A DNA stretch of 64,000 nt, taken from contig BSYO01000016.1 in NCBI GenBank assembly GCA_033239525.1, forward strand, positions 3,917,045 to 3,981,044. The letters run 5' to 3'. The stretch is from Nepenthes gracilis (lineage: Eukaryota > Streptophyta > Magnoliopsida > Caryophyllales > Nepenthaceae). The position numbers and the translations under genes are program-made. The notes under the pieces were generated by a model, which did not search any database, was not told the origin of the DNA, and worked only from the letters and a program-made list of their open reading frames with translations. The stretch's first letter is position 1; each line of letters starts with the position of its first letter. Shown here in pieces: positions 24,401 through 38,800 of the stretch.

Positions 24401-26740
24401 ACCGACGGCCCAGATTTTGCCAAACATCCTATTCTAGAACCCTCTTCTCTGCCACAGTATGCCCTTCTCTGCCATTTGATTTATCACCCTCTTCCCTTTT
24501 GTTTATCATTCTTTACCTCCTACTCTACACCATTCCCCTTCTCAACTCAGCTGCACCATTGCCATTAGTTCCCATGCTGTAGTGAAAACAAATCAATCTT
24601 CCACCAAAACACCTGATTTTAGATTCAATATTCATAAAACAACCAACCACAACAAATCAAGTCTTACTTGCTGAAATCAAGCCCACTAATCGAGCAAAAA
24701 AATATCTCCAAATAAATTGATTGGGAAAGATAACAAATTAACTACTGGCAGTAGGTGAACAATGAACATGAAGAGATTGAACAGTGGCCTCCAAACAGTG
24801 AACAATGGCCTTAAGAAATTGAATGCAACAAAGAACAGAAGAAAGTGCAGTCATGAAATCATGGAATTGCAGCAGAACAGAACATTAAACCACCACAAAT
24901 GACTTGAAACCACAAATCCAAAGAACTTAAAACTGCTCGTTTCAGACTTACCACCACCCGAAACACACATCTCAAAGGAAACCATGAAAATCCATAAATC
25001 GAATAAGAAAATATGGTTTGAACTCATCTGAAGTCACAATATGAACTTTCTTTAATTACATTGACCACCATGAGCAAAAATTAGAGCAAAAACGAGTTGA
25101 TGTGATGAGTTGAAGGATTGAAGCAGCGAACTAGAGTTTGTTTTTGGAAGAAACCTAGGCTGTGGTTTGGTGAGAAGGAATTAATTCCAGGAGAAATTAA
25201 TATGGAGATTTTATTAAGATGGAAGAGGCGTTGCAATTAGTGGGATTGGAGGTTGGCGGCAGCAGCAGCAGCAGCCAGGGTTTGGATATCTTCATTCGTC
25301 TCTTGATACCATGTAAAAGTAAGAAGAGAAACCCTTGTACTTGGGTTGGTTTTATTCACATATACATATAGGGTTATTTACATATAAAAAAATACTAGAT
25401 ATATTCTAAAGTGTATTTTAAGAGTATATTCTAACAAAACCCATATCCAACATATACAAAACCAATAAGAATTGTCTATCTCATCAACTCCCTTTGTGAA
25501 CTACTTGCATATGCATTCATAGCTTCAAATAGAACTCTGATCCTACCTTCTTTCCTTTTGTCCAGGATTTAAATTTCTTTGTATTTTGCCAAATATCCAG
25601 CAATATATCCTTATTTTTGGTGTTGCAAAAACATTATCTTATCACTATGTATACCAAACTTAGTCTAGATATTTCTATAAGTTTGTATATTTTAATAAAA
25701 TGTATGTTTAGTCTTAAATTTTAAACTTCTGTGAATATTTTGCTGGATATCTCAGTAACATTCAGACCGGTAGAGTATGAAACTATTAGTGGGCCTTCAT
25801 CAATATCTTGTGCTTTTAGGATAATTTGGTTACTTGAAACAGTATCTGAGCAGTTTCGTCCGAGTGATCATAAGTTCAAATCTTGGGAAGAACTCATTCT
25901 TATAGTTATCTTTTAGCATAAGGATGGAGGAGTTGCTATTATCTCCACTTATGTAAAATGGATAGAGTACAAAACCATTATTGAACCATAAACTTTTGGA
26001 ATAAGTTGGCTTCTTGACAATCACTGTATTTTTTATATATTGCAATATTTTTGCTAAATATTATTGATATTTTTCTAACTATTGCTAAAGTTTTGTTTAT
26101 GTAAAACCCTTGAGGATCCTTTTTTGTTTTGAACATGTTTGTTCTATTTGTCAATTCTAAGCTATATCCCTCCGCTTCTGCAAATGAGATATTATTTGAA
26201 ATTGGATATTAATATTTTGACATTTTGCGACATACCTTGCAATCTATTCACATTTTTTTAGGTGGGGAGGGGAGAGGGGGTGAGTTTATGTCTAGTTGTA
26301 TGGTTAAAATTCCTTCCTATTACCCATTTTTGGGGTATACAACTTTAAGCATGAATTCTTTGAGCTCATGCTAATATATGCCTTTGCTTGACTTGTATGG
26401 AGGCTTATATATATACATATATATATACTCACCTAGTTTAGTTATCAACACCAAGTCATCCTTAACAAAATTTTGGAGCCATTTACCAAAGAGGAAGTCA
26501 GTGAAAAAGAGTGACTACGGGTGGATAAGAAGGCAGGGAGGTGGGGAGGGGAGAGGGGGTGAGTTTAGGTCTAGTGAGCAGCATGGTTAAAATGGTAATC
26601 CAGTCTTCCTTATTTGGCTGACAAGTTCAAGGATGAATTGCTTGCTTTTTACAGATTGTATCTATTTACTTGTAAATCTTTAAACCATGAATTCCTTGTG
26701 CTCATGCTAATATATGTATATGTACATGTATATGTATATG

Positions 26741-26773
<33 letters not shown>

Positions 26774-26810
26774 ATCTATGTATATATGTATTTGTATATA
26801 TGTATGTATG

Positions 26811-26856
<46 letters not shown>

Positions 26857-29800
26857 GTTGCTGGATGACTCTTTTTGCTCTGCTTTCTTTTATTCTATGT
26901 GGTGGAAATGATTTGTCTGTCAAACTATTTTGGATTATATTGTGAAGGTTTGATATTAGGGTTTTCGATGAAGGGTTGAAAAGCTTTGGGCCATTGTTGT
27001 CTTGGATACTACTTGGGTTCTTTGGACGGAGATGAACAAACAAGTGCTAGGATTAGTACTTGGAGATGGATACATTTGTAGGACAATGTGTTTTTTGTCA
27101 CTTCGTAGTGGGCTTCATTGACTATAGATTCAAAGTGGTGTAATTGGTATTTTGCAACATGATTCAATAGCTCGTTTATCCTTATCTTTGTTGTTTACAT
27201 GGTGATGACTTGGTTGAGGGTCTGAGATATACGCTGTGTTTGTTTTGGGACATCATCTTCATTTTGCTTTCTATCCCCCATATGAATTATGTTTTCTTTA
27301 AATAAAAATGAGTTTTTCTATCTTGAGAGAAATGGCTTTGACCACGTTTTTATGTATAATCCTTTTATAGAAGTTCTGCTTATGAATTGTTGGCCATCAT
27401 ATTTCAGTACCATTTTTCTATTATCTCTGTCTGTAACTTTGGGTCTTATCGTCCCTGGATAATAATGAGCTGATTTCCTTTGCCGTGATGTTTCACTTGT
27501 GACCATCCTTAGGAATGTGAACATCCTTTGGCACCAAGGCAGAGAAAGTACGTCCGAGTTGGGATCTTTAGATCTGCTTGGCGAATAAGAAAAGGCATGT
27601 ACTTCTAGAGTGACTGTTTACTTGTTAAGCTTGTGTTCTCTTAAATAGAAATGCATCAGAAAAATACAAACTATAATACAAATCTCACTCAAGTCTGTTT
27701 TAAATTGATTTTTATCGACAACTATGCATATATATTGGGATAAAGTTGGCTTTCTATTTATTTTTTGTCTATGGTGTGGAAGTGGGTGTATTTTAAGTTG
27801 CTTTTGGCTTATTGTTTTGATTCTTTATTTGGTTTTTGTACAAAAAATTACCAATTTGTTGTGTGATTTCCTTTGAAATAAAATAGAAGCCACTATCAGA
27901 TGGTCTAAGCTAAAAGGGAAACCTGTTTGGTCTATATTATGCGTACTAATAGAGAAATTGTCCTAATTTAGTACCTGGTAGAAATGCCTGTGAGATCAAA
28001 ATGGTGCACCAAGAAGATGCGAGTTTGAATATGAATATCGCAAAGCTTGCATTTGCTAAGGGCATATGGAGTTACATATGTGAAATGGATAATGCCATGC
28101 GCAAGTATTCTTCAGTCAGCTACCCTTCAAGTTTGGGAAAGACTGCCATCACTTTTACGCAAAAGGTTAGTCTCTTGAGTCTTGTCTCTTCATGTTGGAA
28201 CGGCAGAATCCATTGTGGCCACACTAGTGGCCTATTGGTTGCTTTTTATATTCCAGTTGTGGTAGATATGCTCTTATTTGCTCCATACCGTGCTTGGTGA
28301 TGGGTCACTCCCTTGTAGGTTCCATGGCATTAGAATGTTAATTGAGTTTAAGCATCTAGCTATTTGTTTAAATTTGTACAGTAGGATGTCCCCATTGTCA
28401 ATATTATTATTTTTAATAGGCAGAATGTCACAATTATTAGCTTCATGGATGTCGAGGACAAAGTTATGATAAATTTAATTGATGACAGATTGAATCTCTC
28501 ATTGTGAAATTTGTTATAAAATAATGATTTAGCCCCTTAGTTTTATTGATTGATTATCATGCCTTGGTCGATTATTTTATTTTGGCTCATATTTCTATGC
28601 TGTTGATAAGTCTTATTTAAACTCATTTCTTCATGATGCTTGATGATGCTAGCCTTGGTAAAGTGAGGTGTCAAATTATATGTGAGGATGACATGAGACT
28701 TCGGGAGTTTCCATGGTTAAGTCTTATATAGTTAATGCCATTTTACATTACTTGTAGAAGGTAAAGAAAGGTGTACAAAGATATTAAAGTATTTGTTTAT
28801 ATGGGCATCGGGGTACTGTAGTAATCTTTATCATTCAATATCGAGACTATTTTGGTAATATCAAGGGTATGTTTATGCTATATTTTCTCTAGTGGAACCT
28901 ATATGAGCTTTTGAAATCTGGATATATGGGATATTTAAAGTGGGTCCTATCATCAGGGATGGTTGTAAGGCGGTTAGGCACTACTCTGGGAATAGTGGAT
29001 AGTCGTCGAGACTATATAATCTTATACTATCTGGGATAATTATGAGACAATCAAACATACTCTGGGAATGATGGCAAGTTGCCAGGGTCATTGGCTATAG
29101 GTTTGGTATGGAGGAAAATACGATCTTAAGAGATTCTTCTTGTTGACCCGGATGGTTCGGTTTGGCCAGGGGTTAATGGGTTCGGGTCACCACATTCCTG
29201 TTGAGATTATTGATATGGCATGGTTTGGTTTGGCTCAATCGAAGGTCGACAAGTTTTGTGTTGCTATGTCTTTGTTGAGCTTGTTGAGACGGATGGCGTA
29301 GTTTGGCGTGTGTCAACTAATTCGAGTTACTACATTCTTGTTGAGATTGTTAATATGACGTGGTTTGGTTTGGCTAGATCGATAGGTTCAGGTTGCTATA
29401 TTCTTGTTGAGGCTATAGTTCGGTTTGGTCAAAGGTCGACAAGTTTGGGTCGTCACCTTATTGTTAAGATCATTTAGTTTGGCTTGACCGATGTGACCGA
29501 TCTCTATAATTGTTATATTCATAAATTTAATTATATTTTTAGATTATTAAGTTAATTGTTGAGCATTTGACTTATTTGTTGTTATCTCTTATTCTTTTAC
29601 AATAGTGCAAGTTGCCATATAAGGGACAATAGGACCAAATGGTTTGGAAGACCTAGAGATTGTTATGATATTATTTTAATTATTTCGAGTGTTATGAGTT
29701 ATTTTAAATATTATTCTTATTAGACCTGAGTTTTGTAAAATAAAAAAATATTATTTATTAAATCAAGTGAGTTAAATATTTTTGTGGACTAGAAAAAAAT

Positions 29801-32800
29801 GCATCATAGTGATTCTAAGGATTGGGGTTATGTGATCCGGGTCGCCTCACTAATGTTGTTAGAGAGTAAGGTTCTTGTGAAAACACTTAAGGTCATAGAA
29901 AAGAGTGATGATATTAGGATCTAGAAGAGTATTGTCACCTAAGTGAATACTATTGAGAGACAATGTTAGAAAAGGATAGAATATCCTAGGAATGGCGCCT
30001 TAGGATATTATTACACAATATAGACCTTGGATACTTAAATGAATATTCTGAGCATTTTGTTTTATAGGTAAATACAATGTTAAACCACAAATATGTTAGG
30101 GCTACAAGGATGTTGGGGAATGCCAACAATGCTAAATCTGGTGAAATGGCTGGAATGTATAAAGTTAAACGCCCAATGGTTGGTTTGGTGAATCAATTCA
30201 TTGGTGCCCAAACTACACAAGGAATTGCAAGCGACGCAGCATCCTTTATAAATTTATAGATCGAAGGATACCTAAATTCTACAAAGCACCTAATCTAACA
30301 AAAGCAAAAGAATGGTTTCAAAAGCTCGGGAGGGCATTTAAGGCTATGAATGTCTAGAAAGAGATAATGTTGAACTCACTATCTTTTGATTTGTAGGAGA
30401 AGCCTAGAGCTAGTGGATTCTCTAAAAGCAAGAGCTTGGACCAACATTTGAGGTGCTATCCTAGATGGATGTCAAGGATTACTGGGATGATGACCACTTT
30501 TGAGGCTAAGGAATAGAATATCGTGGATATTCTGGTTGTTAGGAATTTAAAGATGTATTTTTAGAGGAATTAATAGGATTGCCTCCTAATCGGGAATTTG
30601 AATTCACTATTGACATGGTGATGGGAATCGAACCCATATCAAAGGGAATGGCTCAACGGAATGGAAAGAACTTAAGACCCAACTACAAGAATTGATTAAC
30701 CGTCGCTTTATTCGTCCAAGTGTTTCACCTTTGATAGCTCTTATATTTATGGAAAAGAAGGATGATTTCGTATCAATTATCGAGAATTAAAGTCAATCAC
30801 TACAAAAAAAGTATCTTTTGCCCAAGATTGATGACCTATTTGACCAACTATAAGGAACGTTGGTGTTTTCCAAAATTAGTCTATGTTTTGGTTACCCCCA
30901 ACTGAGAATGAAGAGAGAATATATTCTAAAGATGGCTTTCTGTTCAAGGTATGACCATTATAAGTTTTTGGTTATCCCATTTGTATTGACCAATGTACTT
31001 GCAGCATTCATAGATATGATGAATCAAGTATTTTAATTTTATCTAGATTGATTTGTAGTCGTATTTATTGATGACATCTTGGTCCATTCGAAGAGTCACT
31101 TGAAGCAAGAAACACACCTTTGTGTTGTATTACATATGCTCCAAGAAGAGCAATTATATGTCAAACTGAAGAAATGCAAGTTTTGATTGAAGGAAGTAGC
31201 TTTATTGGGATATACAATTTCTAATGCAAAAATTTCTATGGATTTTTAAGAAAGTAGATGTAGAAAATTGGCCACGACCTACAAATCCACTGAATTGAGG
31301 AGGGTATGGTTTGATACTACGGAAGGTTCATGGAAGGATTCTCTACATTGCTACTCCACTAACCAAACTGACACAGAAAGTGATGAAAATTGATTGGTCA
31401 AAGCAATTTGAACAAAATTTGCAAGAGTTGAAGACAAGACTAACTTAAGCCCCAATACTGACTATTTCATTTAGGTCTTGTGGATTTGTCGTATATTGTA
31501 ATGATTTCCTTATGGCCTTTGTTGTGTCTTAATGCAGTACATTAAGTAGTGGTACATTGTTCAACATAATTGAAAACCTACGAGCAAAATTATCTGACTC
31601 ATGATCCAGAACTTGCAACCATTATCATTGCATTGAAGATCTAGAGATATTATTTATTCAGTGATCAATTTATTTTTTACTCAGACAACAAGAGTTTAAA
31701 ATATTTATTCTCTTAAAAGGAGTTGAACGTGCGATTATGACTAAAAAGGCTAATGTAGTAGCTGATTCCTTAAGCCACAAATCAGATAGGCTAGTATTCC
31801 ATTTGATGATTAGAGAATGGAAAATGCTAAAGGAAATCAAGGACTGTCAAATCCATTTACATTCTAACGAGTCTCAAGTGATGTTGGCATATTTTCACTT
31901 TCTAAACCGTGTTCGAGATGCCTAGAAAAAAAGATTCACAACTGCTAGGAATCTTAAATAAGGCAACACGTGAAACTCGATCATATTTTAGCATCGGAGA
32001 GAATAGAATCCTAAAATTTCGGAATATAATTTATGTTACAAGGATGACCTGAGAAAGGAAATCTTAGAGGAAATGCACTGTTCCAAGTATACCATCAATC
32101 TAGGAATTACCAAGATGTATCATGATATAAGGGAAATTTTTGGTGGAATAGTTGAAGAAAGATATTGTAGATTTCATGGTAGGGTGCACGGGAAATGAGA
32201 ACAATTGAAGAAGACCCATGATTCGTGTCAAGATTTTGTAAAAGCTTACACTGGGAAATGAGAACAAAGTGAAAAATTCAGCACCATATTTCATCCTTTG
32301 ATAGATGGCCAATCTAAGCGGAATATTCAAATTTTATAAGATATTTTACGATTTTCGAGTTGGAGTTTGGTGGAAGTTGGAATTCTTACCTAACCTTAGC
32401 AGAATTCATCTACCACAATTGTTTTCAGGCTAGCATTTGGTATGGTATATTCGAGACATTATACGGACATAAATGTCGATCTTCAATTTATCGGGATGAG
32501 GTGGAAAACAAATAAGTAATGGAAACTAAGTTAGTGTAAGACACGATTGAGGAAATTAAACTTGTTCAAAATTGAGTTCAAGTAGCGTAGAGTCGATAGA
32601 AGAGTTCTGAGGACAAGAGAAGAAGAGATATGAGCTTCAACGTCGTTGACTTGATCTTCTTGAAAATCTTTCCTATAAAGGAAGTCATTATATTCAAGAC
32701 CTGAGGAAAATTGAGTTCAAGATTTGTAGGACCTTTCAATACATTGGAAAAGATAGTAGTATACAAGCGGACATTACCTCTTTCCTTGAGAGACATCTAT

Positions 32801-35800
32801 GAAGTTTGCCATGTATCACAACTCAGAAAGTATGTGTATGAACTTTACAAATTATCGAGATGGAACCTCTAAAGATTCAATAGAACTTGTTGTTTGCTTA
32901 AGTATCTTTTCGGATTCTTGATCATAAAGACCAAATACTTAGGACAAAGGTGATACCATTAGTTAAAATCCTTTGAAATAATCATAACATAGAAGAAGGA
33001 GAAGAATGTGGGAAATTGAAAAATTCATGTTCATAAAGTACCCCCACGTTTTTGGCAATTAGATATAATTTTGAGGAGAAAATTTCCAAAAGGGGGGAGT
33101 ACGTAACATCTTGGATTTTTCTTGAGAAAATTATATTATATGTTATTATAAACGTAAACTCGTATGTGAATTTAGATGAATAATTAATATATCTTGGGGA
33201 TACATTTTTGGACTCATTTAGGATATAAATATTGTGAGTAGAAATATTAATTAATTTAAGGATTATTTGTTGATAATTTAGTATTTTGAAATAGTATCTT
33301 GAATTCAAGGACTAAATTAGGTTAAATTAAAATACTTGATGTGTCCCTGGTATCCGGGTTGTGGCAATGATTAGGGGGCCACTTGATTTTTCGCTGCGGG
33401 CCGAACTGGAGCGAATCCGGTCTCCGTTTCTGTTAACCTGAAATCTGCGTACCACAAACTATAAACAAGAGGTCAGAGGATTTACAAAATTCACTTTTCG
33501 ATTTATCCTTTGTCGCTTAAGTCAGAAATCTTTTCGAAAAAATAGAATGATGCAAGGAGGATGTGAAAGAATGTAGAGTTGCATGTATGTGGGAATATCA
33601 GAGGAGGATTGGGCTCTTGTTATGTGCCTGATGGGAAGTGGCTTAGTGAGATGGAGGATTGGGCTCCGTTTGATTGCACGCGGTCGGTGGCTCACTAAAA
33701 TTACACCAGGTGAATGGATCACTAAGGGTGTACTCATGGAGTGGCTCACTAGGGATGCACTGCGTAAATGGCTCACTAAAGATGGAGATGGAGAGAGCTT
33801 GGTTCTCCTTTTGTACTCCAGGAAATCAGAGGTTTTTCTTGTTCTGAAGAGGGTTCGGAGGCTTGAGTAGTGCTCTCAAATGATGCGCGAAGGGCCTCCA
33901 TTGCCTTGTGGTGACGAGGAGTATTTATAATGCTTTGTGGAGAAAGATTTGGGCCAAAGTCCGTGACCGGTGTCGCCTATGGGTTTGCTGGCAGCTAGGG
34001 TGTTGACAGGAGCTGCCTTTACCAAGTGTCGCATTGCTATGTTGAGGAGGCTACGTGTGGTCCCCCCAACCTAGTCGTTAGATGGCTTTATGCGTGCTTT
34101 GACCATCGCAGTCGTATGCTCTAATCGCTCTGCTGGCTGCCCGATCGGGAGCCTTCTAGAATGGTCCGTATGATTGTGTTGTTGGTTGGGCCGCTGAGAC
34201 TTGTTCCCCTGGCCCATTACTCCTTGGGCCTCATCTTAGTTGCTGTAGTAGCGTCTGAGTTAGGCTAGATTAGTCTCCTTTCTGAGGCTTCTTCTGTTGC
34301 CTACTGGACCCTTCGCCGCATTGATGGTTGGGCCTGGAATTGGGTCATCCCACAGTATTATTGGACCCGTCATTAGTCCCCCATACTGGGTGACTGTGCT
34401 TCGCTAGTTCTTGATATGCACAGTGATGGGATGTTTCTACGCGGGCTAGCTTGCATGCTCCTTTCCGAGATGCTTCCCTTCAAGGATTTCCCCATTGATT
34501 TCTCTCGCTGCTTTTTATGTAGGGCGTCATATGAGTTAAGCTCTGCTTAGAAAGATTCTGGGCAATCTCGAGGCCTGGCGTTGATCTCTTGCCGACGGTG
34601 CTGTGGACATAACCCTTTGTATTAATGGCTTCATCGACCTTTACTCTGGCTATAAATAGGGGGACCCTCCGTGCTCTGCGCCATGGATTATCCTACCATT
34701 ATCCAAGTAATGCGAGCGATCGAGCAAGGAAAGGGTCCTAGGCCGCCATGGTAGAGGACTAGTGGAAGTCTTCTGGGGTAGCAAGCTGTGCCCAGAGCTT
34801 GTCTAGAGTCCATGTTGCTATCGTTCAAGATTGTTGGAAATCATAGAAGACTTGAAGCTACAGTTAGAACTCTCTGTTATGTCCCTTTTAGGGTTATTCC
34901 CCTGTCATGATGGAAGTGGCTCGAATTTAGGGCCATTGCCATGTTCCTCTTCCATGCTGGCACTCGACGATGAAGCCTCTAGAAGAAATTCGAGGTGCAA
35001 GGGTTTTGCTCCGCCACCTTGACTCGAGGGGGAGCGCTTGGTCTTCAGTTCCTTCCGTTAGAGGGTTGTTGCGGAGCTTGCTGGAGAGGTGCTTCTGGAG
35101 TTCTGCCATGGTCGGACCGTCATCGCCGCTATGAGTCAAATTTTACCCTCAGAAGCTATGGTCGGTCTCGGCTGAGGATCTCCTGGTGGGAGGCTTCCCT
35201 GTGAGGGTAGCGGCTTCTCGCCCCTCCCCTCATCTGAGGGTGGCTTCCCTTTCTTCTCCTGTGGCGCTTAACCCCTAGTCTGGACGCTTTGATTGATAAG
35301 TAGCGAATGGTTGTCGAGCGCTTCAGTTGCTAATGTCTTGCCTAAGCCTGTCCTCCCAGAACCATTTTCATGCCGGCGCCGTCGAGTAGTCTTGCACGTT
35401 CCTTTTTCCTTTTTTGTCATGTACGTCTGTTGAAGTAAGTTTGTATTTTGTAAAAGAAATTAATTAATAAAATTTTGAAACTTTGCTCTTTCTCTTGCAT
35501 TCGGTCTTCTAACTTGGTTGCATGACTTTTGTATGGCTGAAATGCTTACATGTAGTTGCCATCTGCCAGTCATCCGCCGACTTAGTGGTCCAGCCTTATG
35601 GGGATCCGATGTACTGCAGTCCGTCGTGATGCTTGGTTAGGGGACGGCTTGTTGGATCGGCCTCGAGGCCGCCGAGTTGGGGATCGTCGGTTGATTACCT
35701 TGAGGGAGCGATGTGCCCGGGAGCGCCCAACTTGCTCGGAGGATGAAGTTGCTCACATCCTTCGGGCGAGTGCCATCTTTGGGACAATGGAGCATAGGGA

Positions 35801-38800
35801 TGACGTCGCTGTGGCTGAGGCGCTTTAGGGTCAGCAGTGGGCCGACTTTGTCAATCGAAGGCTGTCTAATAGCGAGACGGGATCCTCGGAGGATCGGATT
35901 GTGTCACTCAAGGATGTGCCACGGGAGAGCTGGCAGTGGCTTGTTGACATGTTAAACTTGTGCTCGAGACTAAGAGAAAATTGAAGGCTAGGTTCCGGCC
36001 GGATTGTGGTGCTCCCGATTGGTCCCTGCTAACGAGCAGTCTTTTTAGGAGACTAAGGGACTTTGTGCTGGCCTTCCGGCTTCTTGGAGTGCCGGGACCA
36101 CCGTTCTTGGGCAATTGAAGTATCCCCGCTTGTTGTGGTTGGTGGGAGAACCTTATTCTTCCATCATCTGTGGTTCGGATCTCTATCTTCGCGATGAGAG
36201 GGGCCTTGGACGCCTCAGTCTCGGGTCGATATTTGGCCCCTCGACCTCGCGCTTGACAAGGGAGGTGTCGGTGGACCCAAGTTCAAGGTCGTCCGGGCTG
36301 AGTGCCATCGTCACGTGGTACCCGTGGTGATGATTTTGAGAACTTGTCATGCATTGGTTGCCTCGACTTCGAACTTGCCTAGGTCTCGTGCTTGGTGGTT
36401 AGTTGAGATTGGCATGTCTGGGAGCCGTCGCTGGGGTCACTTAACCATCGCGTCAATTAAAGCGTCTGATCGCTTTGACTGTGGAGGCGACACGACGCCC
36501 GTCATAATGGCTCATAATGACGCATGTGAAAGGATTTGTTGTAGTGTGCTGGGGTGAGGCATGTGTCGCTGCTATTATGGCGACAAGGCCCTTCATTTTT
36601 CACGTGGGTTGGCTATATAAGCACTGTGCCAATCCCTTTCTTCATCGTCCCTTCTACACTGCGTGTGCCTTCGCTTATTTCTCTGTATGTATTTTTTGGG
36701 CTTTACCATTTTTCTCTGCTCTTTTACAAATGGCTTACCATGATGTTGCTAGTGTTCCCATCCTTATTGCTTTCTCATCGAAGGTGCCGCCTTTGTGCCT
36801 TCGACAAATGGGAGCAGCGGCGATGACTAGTCGTCGGTGTGACGAAACACGTCCAAAGTCCCGTCATTTCCTCTAATCATAAACAATAAACCAAATAATT
36901 GAAAAGAAGATTCATTAGACGTGAGATACTTCAACTAACCTCAAAATAAATAAATAAAGAACATACACAGGATCCCAAATCATGCCACGACATCGATGGC
37001 TTCAACACCGACCCAAAAATACAATGTTAGACCTTTAGTATGGAAAAATGCCTGCAAAAAATATAAATCCAACATACACATATATGTCCAACAATATGAT
37101 GAAAGCAAAAACACCTTCTTGCACCAAAACGACCATCCCACACATAAGACAGAAATCTGTTCGAGACCATCACGACACAATAACCAATACCAGACTCCAT
37201 AATACGACTCAACCTTCCAAACATTGGCCACAACCTGTGTACTTTACATCCGTCTTCTGGGACTAAAATTAAATTAAATTACAACATCTATATACATTGA
37301 ACATTGCTTGAAAAATGCTAAACTATATAAATCGTCCATAACAAGCTTCCTCCATAACCTGCACAACTTGAAACATTATGTTTCACTTCCACAAAATAAT
37401 CCAGCATAATAAATAACAATCTTGTCCAAAATCAAATACAAAACAGGCAGCTCCGGACAGCACAAAAATACCACACTGGCTAACAACATTGCCCGAAAAT
37501 CCATAGTACATCAAAAACCATGTTCGGAACAAAACCGACTAATCTACATAGACAAATGGCCTAAACCTGTCCAAAAATACAACAATATATAAACAAAAGA
37601 ATTAGCAACCTAAATCCTTCCAAATCTTCAATCTTACTCACCAGGCTAGAACTCTTGTGTTTCTTGCTCACCTGAAGGTTAGTAAAAATAGCATGAAAAT
37701 AAGCTGAATGCTCAGCAATGCATAATCTACAAAGAAATAATGCATTCTTTTAACTTAAATATATATTGGAAGGGAAATAGAAATCGTGATCGTGTGCAAA
37801 AGTTTAAACGTGTATAAAAATTTTCATGATGCACGTCCAATTTTCTTATCTTTATATTTAGCCAGAAAACATGTTTAAATCTTGCTTTTCCTTGAGGACT
37901 ACGGCCAATAGGCCTTATTGACTAAGAGAGCAGTTGATCGAAACTTGGATTGTATTTGCTCCTACATAATTAAAAGCCTTCTCCTATTTAAAACCCAGAG
38001 GTGGGCCGTCTACATATAATCCTTATAAACGGGGACTTAGCCGCAAAGCGGCCTTTATCAAATAACGATCTCCCACCACTAAAGCATGCCAAAATATACG
38101 ATCTGATGAGCATTCCTTGGTCCGATTTCTTAACTTAGTTCCTTAGGGAATTATGCTCTTAAGTCCATGCATCCTTCGTTTTCGTCCTTTTGGAGAACAG
38201 TTCATAAATCCTTAACTTAATTGCAAAATATCCTTGCATAATTCCTTTTCTATTTGCATATACTTGTTTCTTGCCATATGGTGTTCACATAATTTCAAAT
38301 GCTTGCATAAATGGACATAAAGCTTAAGGAAAACTAGGAAACTTTTACGCCATTGTACAAAACTGAAACATTATCATTTTCGGACCATAAACATTAAATT
38401 CCATGCACATTCCGTTTCAAGTATAGTATATACATTTAATCTTTCAAATTTTCGTAAGCTAAATTCGAATTTAGATCTGAGGTTTCAAATAACATTAAGA
38501 ATTTCCACAAAAATATGCAAAATGGGCAATTTTCACAACATCGGTTCATGTACTCAACATACGGGGCATTTCGGGAAAGGAAATTCACACATTTAAGGGA
38601 TTTAACATAATCACCTGAACCTATAAAACATCATATATGAAATACAAGTGTTAAAACATCATAATCATGGTATGCGTGGGGTTAGGGTTTTCGATTTAAC
38701 GCAACATTTCACTTAAACTTCGAAATCGGAAGAGAAATCGACATGTATTCACGTTTTTCACACATATACTTCAAAATCGGAAAGAAAATCGACATATATG

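Larger units (their letters stand above)
18670..24575 (-). mobile_element. Ty3/gypsy retrotransposon (degenerate) nested in the copia gag region
   Basis: Related flanking repeats (about 18670-19314 and 24013-24575) are its LTRs. Next to the right LTR, minus-strand ACTTAGTGTTAGAGC (about 23997-24012) resembles the ACTTGGTATCAGAGC-type PBS. Next to the left LTR, GAAGGGGAGGGACTTC is the PPT. Between them, on the minus strand, come gag/zinc-knuckle and protease (about 22400-23990), RT (about 21000-22300), RNase H (about 20490-20990) and integrase (about 19400-20404). RT-RNase H-integrase is the gypsy order. Multiple stops and two internal tandem duplications make it inactive. Confidence 0.85.
8097..25436 (-). 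mobile_element. Degenerate Ty1/copia retrotransposon with nested insertions
   Basis: Read on the minus strand the order is 5' LTR (25312-25436), tRNA-Met-type PBS (TGGTATC at 25305-25311), gag zinc knuckle (about 18600-18670), protease (about 18310-18550), integrase (about 9890-11185), reverse transcriptase (about 8750-9880), RNase H (about 8480-8720), PPT (AAGGGGGAG next to 8268) and 3' LTR (8097-8267). Protease-integrase-RT-RNase H is the copia order. Stops and frameshifts are scattered throughout. The organellar block and a gypsy element interrupt it. LTR lengths differ (171 and 125 bp) through indels, and I see no clear target site duplication. Confidence 0.85.
6206..27512 (+). other. START gene intron 3 (21.3 kb, transposon-filled)
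   Basis: Exon 3 ends in phase 0 and exon 4 starts with GAATGTGAACATCC, which continues the family sequence directly, so this interval is one intron. It holds a 17.3-kb copia element carrying organelle DNA and a gypsy element. Flanking intron sequence (6206-8096 and 25437-27512) holds dispersed repeats, a local duplication and a microsatellite. Confidence 0.8.

Noticed and set aside
25312..25441. Target site duplication for the copia element
   Set aside because: The five bases outside the LTRs (GAACA on the left, AAACC on the right) do not match; ends are probably eroded.
26614..27043. Long open frames on both strands with runs of Tyr/Ile, Cys/Val and Thr/His
   Set aside because: They are translations of the TA/TG microsatellite and have no coding meaning.
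27595..27600. GT at 27599 as the exon 4 donor instead of the GC at 27595
   Set aside because: It would add four bases and put exon 5 out of frame with an early stop; the GC donor keeps the conserved [10 protein letters not shown] sequence.
35598..36876. A set of 70-120-codon plus-strand ORFs in GC-rich DNA
   Set aside because: They overlap each other in different frames within the Tat-like element; kept only as a possible antisense ORF region, not as genes.
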